In this document: positions 6,277 to 12,975 of the stretch, piece after piece
Layout: each line of letters begins with the position of its first letter
How positions within the stretch are numbered: the stretch's first letter is position 1
Assembly (NCBI GenBank): GCA_015662785.1
Contig: DQTM01000078.1
Location: 1 to 12,975, forward strand
Direction: 5' to 3'
From: Sulfurospirillum arcachonense
GTDB taxonomy: Bacteria; Campylobacterota; Campylobacteria; Campylobacterales; Sulfurospirillaceae
Length of the DNA stretch: 12,975 bases
The notes under the pieces: generated by a model
Database searches by the model: none
Told to the model about the DNA's origin: nothing
What the model saw: only the letters and a program-made list of their open reading frames with translations
Position numbers and translations under genes: made by a program

Positions 6277-7289
6277 TGGAACGTATAGTTGAAATTGATA
6301 AAGTAACTTTTGAAAATGAGTATGAAACTTCCTTACGTCCAACTACATGGGAAGGGTATATAGGACAAGAAAAAATAAAAAAGAACCTACAAGTTTTTAT
6401 AAAAGCTTCAAAAAAACGTGAAGAAGCACTTGATCATGTTCTGTTTTTTGGACCTCCAGGACTTGGAAAAACTACATTAGCATATATCATAGCAAACGAT
6501 ATGGAAGCCAATGTCAAAATGACAGCAGCTCCCATGATAGAAAAGAGTGGTGATTTAGCAGCAATTTTAACAAACCTTGAAGAAGGAGATGTACTTTTCA
6601 TAGATGAAATTCACAGACTTTCACCTGCAATTGAAGAAATCCTCTATCCAGCTATGGAAGATTTTAGGCTTGACATTATCATAGGCAGTGGACCTGCTGC
6701 TCAAACTATAAAAATAGACCTACCAAGGTTTACACTCATTGGAGCAACTACAAGGGCAGGTATGATAAGCTCACCTCTTAGAGACAGGTTTGGTATGCAT
6801 TTTAGACTACAATTTTACAATCAAGCTGAACTCGGAGAGATTATCATAAGAGCTTCAAAAAAACTAGAAAAAGATTGTAACAAAGAGGCCTCTTTAGAGA
6901 TAGCAAAACGTTGTAGAGGAACTCCAAGAATCGCGCTTAGATTACTAAAACGTATCAGAGATTATGCAGATGTAGAAGATGAAGACAGTATCGCAATTGA
7001 GAGAGCTAAGTATGGCTTAAATGAACTTGGAGTCAATGACTTGGGCTTTGATGAATTGGATTTAAAATTTTTAGAAATTCTTATTACAGCGAAAGGAAGA
7101 CCTATGGGACTTAGTACTATTGCTGCAGCTTTGAATGAAGATGAAGGAACCGTAGAAGATGTAATTGAGCCATATCTTTTAGCTAAAGGCTTCATTGAAA
7201 GAACTGCTCGTGGTCGTAAAGCAACTCCAAAAGCATACGATATTTTTAGATTAAGTTATCCAGATCACAAAGGACTTTTTGATGGGTAA
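6276..7289 (+). CDS. ruvB: Holliday junction branch-migration helicase RuvB
   Basis: Hexameric AAA+ motor that, with RuvA, drives branch migration of Holliday junctions in recombination and repair. The 337 residues give a normal family length. Walker A is GPPGLGKT (59-66), Walker B LFIDE (107-111), sensor 1 GATTR (156-160), and the arginine-finger region is SPLRDRFG (166-173). The RPTTWEGYIGQ opening and the C-terminal winged helix with RGRKAT near the end are typical. The ATG overlaps the panB stop by one base, and AAAGGA (6258-6263) within panB is a plausible ribosome binding site. The 3' end overlaps the next gene by eight bases. The sequence shows no functional link to pantothenate synthesis; the operon looks like a lineage-specific arrangement. 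Confidence 0.98.
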   Translation: MERIVEIDKVTFENEYETSLRPTTWEGYIGQEKIKKNLQVFIKASKKREEALDHVLFFGPPGLGKTTLAYIIANDMEANVKMTAAPMIEKSGDLAAILTNLEEGDVLFIDEIHRLSPAIEEILYPAMEDFRLDIIIGSGPAAQTIKIDLPRFTLIGATTRAGMISSPLRDRFGMHFRLQFYNQAELGEIIIRASKKLEKDCNKEASLEIAKRCRGTPRIALRLLKRIRDYADVEDEDSIAIERAKYGLNELGVNDLGFDELDLKFLEILITAKGRPMGLSTIAAALNEDEGTVEDVIEPYLLAKGFIERTARGRKATPKAYDIFRLSYPDHKGLFDG

Positions 7290-8319
7290 TGGAAAAATAT
7301 TTTTTGGGGCTATTTTTTTAATTGTTCTATATTGGATTCTTAGACTTTATGAGCCATTTTTACTTACACTTACTATTGCATCATTACTGTCAATAGCAAC
7401 CTATAGTATAAATCTAAAACTCTTACATGTAACAAAGAACAGAGTTCTAGCAGCACTACTCTCAACCCTCCTTTTATCAGTTCTATTTTTTGGACCTATT
7501 GTTTATATCATCACATCTATTGGGGCAACTGTCAATAATTTTGATCCTGCTATCATAGAAAAAACAGTAGCATATATCTCATCTTTGAATTTTCAATTAC
7601 CAGATGCTCTATCTTTTTTAAAACCTAAAATAGATGAGTTTTTTCAAAATTTTGATTTGACAAACTTAACAAAAAATACTCTCTCTTATGCCGCTTTTAT
7701 TGGAACAAATAGTGCAAGATTTCTAAAAGACATGTTCCTTATAATAGTATTTTTCTTCTTCGCAAACTTATATGGGAAAGAGTTAGTACACTATGCAAAA
7801 AATTTAACACCACTAGAAGATAAAGAGATTGATTTAGTTTTTGGAGAAGTAGCCAATGTAATGAGTGTTCTTTTTTATTCTATCTTAGTAACTGCTATTT
7901 TTGAAGGGGCATTATTTGCTCTTATCGGTATAGTCTTTGGATATGACGGTTTACTTCTTGGAATTCTTTATGGTTTTGCTTCACTCATACCAGTCATTGG
8001 TGGAGCTTTAATGTGGATTCCAATCTGTGCCTATGAATTGGCTCGTGGTAATGTTATGGAAGCTATTATCATAGCATCATACTCTATCATAGTTATCTCT
8101 ATCATAGCAGATACTTTTATAAAACCACTTATAATCAAATACATAAACATTTTTGCAAAAGTGCCAACAAAAATAAATGAACTGCTTATTTTCTTCGCTA
8201 TCATCGCGGGACTTTCAACTTTTGGTTTTTGGGGTATGATACTTGGCCCTGCAATCACAGCGCTTTTTATCTCTATACTAAAACTATATGAGCCTTTGAA
8301 AAGTCGTAACTACATGTAA
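7282..8319 (+). CDS. AI-2E/PerM family transporter-like membrane protein
   Basis: About 345 residues with roughly seven to eight membrane helices: two near the N-terminus (about 7-40), one at 57-80, a soluble stretch at 85-145, then helices at about 150-165, 197-240, 258-280 and 300-335. The signature YGFASLIPVIGGALMWIP (231-248) and the C-terminal GFWGMILGPAITALF (316-330) are typical of the AI-2E/PerM family (Pfam AI-2E_transport), whose members include autoinducer exporters and Na+/H+ antiporters; the substrate here is unknown. ATG 7282 is preferred over TTG 7279 because AAAGGA (7269-7274) lies seven bases before the ATG. The gene overlaps ruvB by eight bases. Its stop codon lies inside the inverted repeat at 8311-8342. 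Confidence 0.88.
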   Translation: MGNGKIFFGAIFLIVLYWILRLYEPFLLTLTIASLLSIATYSINLKLLHVTKNRVLAALLSTLLLSVLFFGPIVYIITSIGATVNNFDPAIIEKTVAYISSLNFQLPDALSFLKPKIDEFFQNFDLTNLTKNTLSYAAFIGTNSARFLKDMFLIIVFFFFANLYGKELVHYAKNLTPLEDKEIDLVFGEVANVMSVLFYSILVTAIFEGALFALIGIVFGYDGLLLGILYGFASLIPVIGGALMWIPICAYELARGNVMEAIIIASYSIIVISIIADTFIKPLIIKYINIFAKVPTKINELLIFFAIIAGLSTFGFWGMILGPAITALFISILKLYEPLKSRNYM

Positions 8320-8342
8320 GGGCTAAATGCCCTTTACATGTA
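8311..8342. terminator. Inverted repeat at convergent gene ends, likely bidirectional terminator
   Basis: TACATGTAAGGGC (8311-8323), loop TAAAT, then GCCCTTTACATGTA (8329-8342): a 13-bp stem with one bulged T. It contains the stop codons of both convergent genes (TAA 8317-8319 on plus, TAG 8325-8323 on minus). Neither side has a long T-run after the stem, so it is not a textbook intrinsic terminator. It may act as a transcript-end stabiliser or a Rho-assisted terminator. Each arm carries one copy of the octamer TACATGTA that recurs across the window. Confidence 0.6.
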
Positions 8343-10332
8343 ATGATAAAATCTCCATAGTTTTATGGTGTCTCTCTTCTCTTTTTTGAATGAAACTATG
8401 TCTGTTTTCATTAATAAGCTTAAACTCTTTTATGAGTCTATCGTAGTTTTTATTTAAGAAAGTATTGTTTGTATTCATCATATTTGAAAGCTCATATAGA
8501 TGAAAACTTATCTTTAATCTCTCTTTTATCTCTTCAAGTTTTGGCTGATACAGAGTGAATTTTGTAGGATTTTCTTCATATAGTTTTATAGACTGCCCTA
8601 TCTTTTTTTCTAAAAATGCAACACTAACTTCAGTAGCATTTTGGTAGTTAAAACTTACGGCAGAACTAAGGTGGTTGAACTGTGAGCTTATTTGTGCATA
8701 CGAAGAGTGAATCTCATCACTAAAAGGTTTTAGTATGTTTTCATAGGCTTTTGAGGCAAACTTACGCATATTTGCAAACTCTATATCTGAGTGCATATCT
8801 TCTGACTTTCTTATAAACTCATAAGGATTTTGCCATTTTCTAATTTTCTTTTTTAGCAAGTCATATACTAAAGCATTGTTTTCATTTACTTCATCTTGAA
8901 TCTCACGAAGATTTCTTACATACTTTTTAAACATCTTTCCAACTATATCATCGTCATAAAAAAGGTGCTTATATATCAAATCTGAATCAATCTTACTTGC
9001 TTTATACTCTACTGCTTCATAAGTCTCTGTTTTACTTAAAAATCCAGATTTTTGTTTTGCATATCTCACTTTTGTAGTAGTTTCAATATGATTATAGATA
9101 TCGTTGGCAATAGTATCTATTATCTCTTCAATTCTACTATAAGCATCTTGTAGTTTTTTTGTAAATCTTACTTTTAATTCACTAAACTTCTCATCTGCTT
9201 CTTTTTCAAAATTACTAAGCTCAGTAGAGAGTTCTGCATATATTTTCAAAAATAATTCATGCTGTTTTATAAGTGAATTACTTATAGTAGTAATGTCTTT
9301 TTTAATAGCAAACTCTTTTGAGCTGTTGGCAATTGGTCTAATTTCAGCATTAATAAAATCTAAAACCAACTCTATATTTGACTCTTTTAAAAGCTCTATA
9401 TTTTTATTTAAATCACTATTTAGTATGGTGTCTACATCTTTTTGATAACTCTCATACGAACTTTTTATGTCTTTTAAATTATTTGATTTTATATCTTTCG
9501 ATAAATTGCTCAAAAACTCTTCTAACTCTTCATCTATAAGTATATTTTTATCATGACTTCTTGATTCAAGTGCTTGTTTTGCAGAAATTGGTATTACCTC
9601 ACTAAAAAACTCAGCAAAGCTTTTTTTTACATACTTCGTTGTCTGAGCTACTTGTTCTTTTGAAAACTTATCTTTTTGGTTTAAAACACACAATGATTTA
9701 TTTTGATACTCTTTTAGATACTCTTCAAGAACTTTTGCTTCACTTAGTTTTCCTGCATTGTCTATAAGTGAAAGCCAGATAATTCCATCTACCTCTTTAA
9801 GTACCTTTTGTGTTGTTGTAGTGTCTGTGATAGCCTGTGAGTTAAGTCCTGGAGTATCTACGAACTCAATCTCTTTTAAAAGAGCAAGAGGAACATAAAG
9901 AGTAAGATACTCTATCTCTTCAACCTCGCCTCTTTGGTCTGTAAACTTTGCAATGTGTTCTACGCTTTGAAACTCTTCCCTACCATCTTTGTAGTTGATT
10001 TTTATCTTAAGCTCATCTCCATACTTGATGTAATTCACTTTTGAAGTTACAGGGGTAATCCCAGTTGGGAGTATATTTTTTGAAAGAAGTGCATTTAAAA
10101 ATGTAGATTTACCACTAGAAAACTGTCCAGTTATCGCTACTTTCATAGGCTCTTTTGCTCTTACATATAAAGAAGAAAGTTTTGTTATCAGCTCTTTTGA
10201 TGCTGACATTTTTTCATCTAGCAAAGTATATTGTGTTTTTTGTATAATTCCTAAAAGTGACTCATCAAAAGCTGGAATCTCTTTTGTAAATTTTTCATTA
10301 TAAGAGACTATAAATGAATCTAATATACTCAT
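8323..10332 (-). CDS. Dynamin-like GTPase, second of pair (DLP2-like)
   Basis: 669 residues. A short helical lead (1-62) precedes a dynamin-type G domain. G1 is GQFSSGKST (69-77), the G2 threonine lies in PTGITPVT (89-96), G3 is DTPG (159-162), G4 NQKD (218-221) and G5 ISAK (249-252). From about 280 to the end it is almost all long amphipathic helices, as in the stalk/trunk of bacterial dynamin-like proteins. There is no signal peptide or obvious TM helix. G4 departs from the usual (N/T)KxD by Gln at the Lys position. The ATG overlaps the stop of the upstream GTPase gene (ATGA) and is served by a strong GGAGG (10344-10340). This matches the C. jejuni DLP1/DLP2 pair (Cj0411/Cj0412), known to form a membrane-tethering hetero-oligomer; the same role is inferred here. 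Confidence 0.87.
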   Translation of the reverse strand: MSILDSFIVSYNEKFTKEIPAFDESLLGIIQKTQYTLLDEKMSASKELITKLSSLYVRAKEPMKVAITGQFSSGKSTFLNALLSKNILPTGITPVTSKVNYIKYGDELKIKINYKDGREEFQSVEHIAKFTDQRGEVEEIEYLTLYVPLALLKEIEFVDTPGLNSQAITDTTTTQKVLKEVDGIIWLSLIDNAGKLSEAKVLEEYLKEYQNKSLCVLNQKDKFSKEQVAQTTKYVKKSFAEFFSEVIPISAKQALESRSHDKNILIDEELEEFLSNLSKDIKSNNLKDIKSSYESYQKDVDTILNSDLNKNIELLKESNIELVLDFINAEIRPIANSSKEFAIKKDITTISNSLIKQHELFLKIYAELSTELSNFEKEADEKFSELKVRFTKKLQDAYSRIEEIIDTIANDIYNHIETTTKVRYAKQKSGFLSKTETYEAVEYKASKIDSDLIYKHLFYDDDIVGKMFKKYVRNLREIQDEVNENNALVYDLLKKKIRKWQNPYEFIRKSEDMHSDIEFANMRKFASKAYENILKPFSDEIHSSYAQISSQFNHLSSAVSFNYQNATEVSVAFLEKKIGQSIKLYEENPTKFTLYQPKLEEIKERLKISFHLYELSNMMNTNNTFLNKNYDRLIKEFKLINENRHSFIQKREERHHKTMEILSLHVKGI

Positions 10333-12665
10333 AAGTCACCCTCCACTTTTTCTAAAACTTGTAATTTTAGTTTTATTTCTGCAAGTCGTTTTGAAGCATC
10401 GTAAGACCTGTCTTCTGCTCTTTTTTGGGCATTTTCTAAAATTTGCTCTTTTGAGTTCATCTCAAACTCAATTGTTTCTACTGGTGCTTTACACTCAAGT
10501 TCAAATCCATCTACTAACTCTTGATTGATTTTTTTGATCTTTAAATTAAATTTCTGATAAAGCTCATCCATAGCACTTTGAAAATATGTTTCCAAAGTGC
10601 TACTTAAACCATCTATATCTTTTTTTGAATGAGCTTTTATAGCACTGTTTACTTTTACTATCAAAATAGCATTTGAATTCATCAAATTTAGATTACCAAA
10701 GTGCTTTTCAAAAAACTCTTTTGCATCACTTTGCCTATTATCAGTTTTCATAAAACCACTAAAATCTCTACTAATTTTTTCAAATGAGTTCTCTATCTTT
10801 TTACTAAATTGATACCTATAATCTCTAAGTAAATCAATAAAGCCATCTTTTAAGGCTGTTTCAATGATAGAAGATATTCTTGTTTCTTCTGGTTTTTTCC
10901 TGTTTTTTCTTATTTCATAGGAAACATCATCAAGTACTCTTCTTTTTACAACTGCTTGAAGTGATAAAAACTTGTTTTTAGAAAAGTTTTCTAATGTTGA
11001 AAAGTAGCCAATTAACTCACCTTTTTCATCAGATATTTTCTCATTAAGTTTGGTGATCTGCTCTTTTATTTTTTGTATCTCTTCTTTATACTTCTCATAC
11101 TCATTTTTAATCTCACTTGCACTTTTACCTAAGAGGTTTTTCTCTACATGTAAAGAGTTGCTAGTAGTTTTCATAATTTGAATTAACTCTTTTTTATTTG
11201 CTTCTACTATGAGGTTTACTTTTTCTGATTTATCTCCAAATAAAATATCATCTAGGTATGCTTCTACACTTAAAATTCCTGTTTTTTCAATTGGGAAGTT
11301 ACTATCACCCTTTCCTAATCTATGCTTTAGTGCTTGAAGTCCTGCAATTGGGATAAAATCTATTTTTTCTATGATACTATCAAAACTATTTTGTTTATTC
11401 AGACTCTCTAGTTTTTCTTTTATACTTGATTTGGTATATGCTATAACCTCTTCAAGTTCACTTTGCTCAACCGTATCAATTCTTGTAATTACAACTAAAA
11501 GTCTTGCAACGTTTTGGTACAAAAGAGTATCTGTTATAAACTCAATATCCTTCCCAGTAGCTGATTGATTTACATTCATAAGATGTAACATCAAGTCACA
11601 CTGGGAAACATAGCTTTTTGTTATCTCTTCACGCTGAATTACAGGGTCATCTAATCCAGGAGTATCGACTATCTCAACGCCATTTTCTACAAACTTTAAA
11701 TCTGTGTAAAGCTCTACACTTTTAACAAGATTACATCTTTTGTCAGAGTGTTCTGCTGATGTAAATGAAGGAAGTTCATCTATGCTAATTTCATAACTTT
11801 TTCCATCATCTGTGATATATTTACTTAATTTATCTCCAAAATGCTCTTTAGTCTCTTTAATAAATGGTTTCATATTTTCTAGTGTTTCGCTACTCTGCTC
11901 TATTGCTTTCCACTCATCTTTATTCCAAAAATTGACTTTTGCACTTGGTTGTTTTGCATATTTTATCAACGTTAAATTGGCAGTTTCAGGAATAACTGAA
12001 GTACCTAATATCTCTTTTCCCAAAAGGGCATTTAACATAGTTGATTTTCCAGCATTCATAACACCTGTTATGCCAATAGAAAATTTTTGGTTCTTTAATT
12101 TTTCTGGAATTTGTTCAAGTTTATCTTTTAAGGTTTCATCTTCAACTGATTTTTTAAGATTTTCGATAGCTGTACAAAAAAGGTTTATAGCACTCTCATA
12201 GAAGTTTGAGCCCTCTTTTGCTTTTGTTACATGTAAAGGCTCAATCAACTCTTTTTTCTCTTCTATAAGAGCTAAAAGACTTATGAGTTTACGTGCTTTT
12301 TCATAGCCAATCACATCTTTTTTTCTAAGCTTCTCAAATCTTTGTTGTATCTCTTTATTGAGTTTTATACTGCCTTTTGTATTTAAAAAGAGTAGTAACT
12401 CTTTTTGCAAAAATTGAACTCTTTTTTTATCCCATTCGTTAAGACCTGAAAGAAATTGAATAGCTTTTCTAGCCTCTTTTATCTCTTTAAGTTTTTCTAA
12501 ATTAGTTTGTGAAACAATCAACATGATAGAAGTATAATCACAAAATGCTTCATAATCATTTTTTAACACTGATTGTAAAAAGCTATTTATATCACCACTA
12601 CTAGAAAATAGTCTCTTTGCATCTTCTTCCCAAATAAGAAGAAAAAAATCGTTCATTATATGCAT
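10329..12665 (-). CDS. Dynamin-like GTPase, first of pair (DLP1-like)
   Basis: 778 residues. A long, charged helical N-terminal region (1-195) precedes the G domain. G1 is GVMNAGKST (201-209), the G2 region PETANLT (226-232), G3 DTPG (334-337), G4 TRID (394-397), and a G5-like IPIAGLQAL lies at 438-446. A predicted coiled coil (about 515-550) and further helical regions complete the stalk. In the C. jejuni homologue pair the DLP1 N-terminal region is the part that assembles with DLP2 (from memory), which fits the extra length here. ATG 12665 is chosen because CGGAA (12679-12675) is spaced correctly; ATG 12656 is an alternative. The start lies 17 nt after the DUF2892 gene and the stop overlaps the next GTPase gene by four bases, indicating co-translation. 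Confidence 0.87.
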   Translation of the reverse strand: MHIMNDFFLLIWEEDAKRLFSSSGDINSFLQSVLKNDYEAFCDYTSIMLIVSQTNLEKLKEIKEARKAIQFLSGLNEWDKKRVQFLQKELLLFLNTKGSIKLNKEIQQRFEKLRKKDVIGYEKARKLISLLALIEEKKELIEPLHVTKAKEGSNFYESAINLFCTAIENLKKSVEDETLKDKLEQIPEKLKNQKFSIGITGVMNAGKSTMLNALLGKEILGTSVIPETANLTLIKYAKQPSAKVNFWNKDEWKAIEQSSETLENMKPFIKETKEHFGDKLSKYITDDGKSYEISIDELPSFTSAEHSDKRCNLVKSVELYTDLKFVENGVEIVDTPGLDDPVIQREEITKSYVSQCDLMLHLMNVNQSATGKDIEFITDTLLYQNVARLLVVITRIDTVEQSELEEVIAYTKSSIKEKLESLNKQNSFDSIIEKIDFIPIAGLQALKHRLGKGDSNFPIEKTGILSVEAYLDDILFGDKSEKVNLIVEANKKELIQIMKTTSNSLHVEKNLLGKSASEIKNEYEKYKEEIQKIKEQITKLNEKISDEKGELIGYFSTLENFSKNKFLSLQAVVKRRVLDDVSYEIRKNRKKPEETRISSIIETALKDGFIDLLRDYRYQFSKKIENSFEKISRDFSGFMKTDNRQSDAKEFFEKHFGNLNLMNSNAILIVKVNSAIKAHSKKDIDGLSSTLETYFQSAMDELYQKFNLKIKKINQELVDGFELECKAPVETIEFEMNSKEQILENAQKRAEDRSYDASKRLAEIKLKLQVLEKVEGDL
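10340..10344 (-). promoter_or_regulatory. Strong ribosome binding site inside DLP1-like 3' end
   Basis: GGAGG on the minus strand, seven bases before the ATG (10332) of the second GTPase. It lies within the last codons of the first GTPase. Together with the ATGA stop/start overlap it would let terminating ribosomes reinitiate, keeping the two partners in a fixed ratio. Confidence 0.6.
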
Positions 12666-12682
12666 ATATTTTTATTCCGTTT

Positions 12683-12883
12683 TTATTCCCAACTACAAGG
12701 TGGAAAAAGTTTTTTAAGTGCCCAAGTCGATGGACAAAAGTTTGTTATAGCCCAAATGGCCATCATTATTATAACAAAAGCTTGTAAAACTATCGCCAAT
12801 GTTACATTATCTGTCATGCCTAAAAACAGCACTAAACCTAAAACTATTGATGTCATTAATCTTTGTATTCTACTCACACACAT
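12683..12883 (-). CDS. Small DUF2892/YgaP-type inner-membrane protein
   Basis: 66 residues with two hydrophobic segments (about 10-22 and 27-47) separated by a short polar turn (GMTDN). It ends with the pattern ITNFCPSTWALKKL and a final Cys, which matches the DUF2892 family of small membrane proteins (also fused to rhodanese in YgaP). The function of stand-alone members is not known. The start is ATG 12883 with AGGA seven bases upstream; an in-frame TAG lies 12 nt before it, so no longer form is possible, although GTG at 12877 is an alternative. It is the first gene of a probable operon with the two dynamin-like GTPases, 17 nt upstream of the first. Confidence 0.7.
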   Translation of the reverse strand: MCVSRIQRLMTSIVLGLVLFLGMTDNVTLAIVLQAFVIIMMAIWAITNFCPSTWALKKLFPPCSWE

Positions 12884-12975
12884 ATACCCATCCTAGACCA
12901 AATTAACGCATAACAGGAGTGCAAAGAGGCGTAAGATTTGAATTTAAAAATATGCAGGACTGCTTCTTGCAATTC
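12884..12975. other. Unassigned right edge of the window
   Basis: 92 nt containing the ribosome binding site of the DUF2892 gene and little else that can be named. On the minus strand one frame stays open from the edge to a TAA at 12905-12903 and another to a TGA inside the DUF2892 start region. On the plus strand a frame stays open from the TAA at 12903 to the edge. TGCAGGA near 12953 and TCTTGCA near 12965 can form a short hairpin. No clear promoter is seen, so the operon promoter may lie beyond the window. Confidence 0.4.

Noticed and set aside
11812..12201. 129-codon plus-strand open frame antisense to the DLP1-like gene
   Set aside because: It runs antisense to the G domain of a clear GTPase; its Ser/Phe-rich content is what the complement of Lys/Glu-rich helices gives.
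12660..12896. 78-codon plus-strand open frame opposite the DUF2892 gene
   Set aside because: The minus-strand frame matches a known small membrane family, has AGGA at the right distance and fits the operon; the plus-strand frame shows no family features.
12895..12930. Possible integron attC half-site at GCATAAC
   Set aside because: The box does not fit the RYYYAAC consensus, and the pairing half and any integrase are outside or absent; there is not enough to call.

Overview
The window is about one third G+C and is almost fully coding. Gene content points to a free-living member of the Campylobacterota, close to the Sulfurimonas/Sulfuricurvum type (inference). The main reasons are a MlaA-MlaC-RND gene trio, a paired dynamin-like GTPase operon of the kind known from Campylobacter jejuni, short intergenic gaps, GTG/TTG starts and TATAAT-type -10 boxes without clear -35 boxes. 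No mobile element, CRISPR array or integrase is visible.

Layout. A gene running off the left edge on the minus strand starts at 20. It is divergent from ssrA (tmRNA, 94-479), which has a clean tRNA-Ala-like acceptor end, a 13-residue tag ORF and a T-run terminator. Next, on the plus strand, come mlaA (545-1285), mlaC (1287-1856) and an 802-residue RND/MMPL membrane protein (1857-4265), with gaps of only 0-1 nt. This looks like a lipid-trafficking module between the inner and outer membranes in which an RND pump stands where the MlaFEDB ABC transporter would be. The RND gene overlaps trpA tail to tail. trpA lies on the minus strand directly downstream of a small CheA-type Hpt protein gene.

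Divergent from that pair is a tightly overlapping plus-strand operon: panB (GTG start), ruvB and an AI-2E/PerM-family membrane protein. It converges on a minus-strand operon at a large inverted repeat (8311-8342) that covers both stop codons. The minus-strand operon reads, in transcription order, a small DUF2892-type membrane protein (12883-12683), a 778-residue dynamin-like GTPase (12665-10329) and a 669-residue dynamin-like GTPase (10332-8323). The last two overlap by ATGA. These two probably form a hetero-oligomeric membrane-tethering or remodelling complex.

Most noteworthy signals: (1) the palindromic octamer TACATGTA occurs 8 times against roughly 0.5 expected, and five copies are read in frame as Leu-His-Val in four different genes; (2) MlaA and the RND protein share an acidic-aromatic FDDF/DEF short motif in regions expected to be periplasmic; (3) the MlaA-MlaC-RND operon has a non-lipoprotein MlaA; (4) the dynamin pair is co-transcribed with a DUF2892 protein. 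The last 80 nt remain unexplained.
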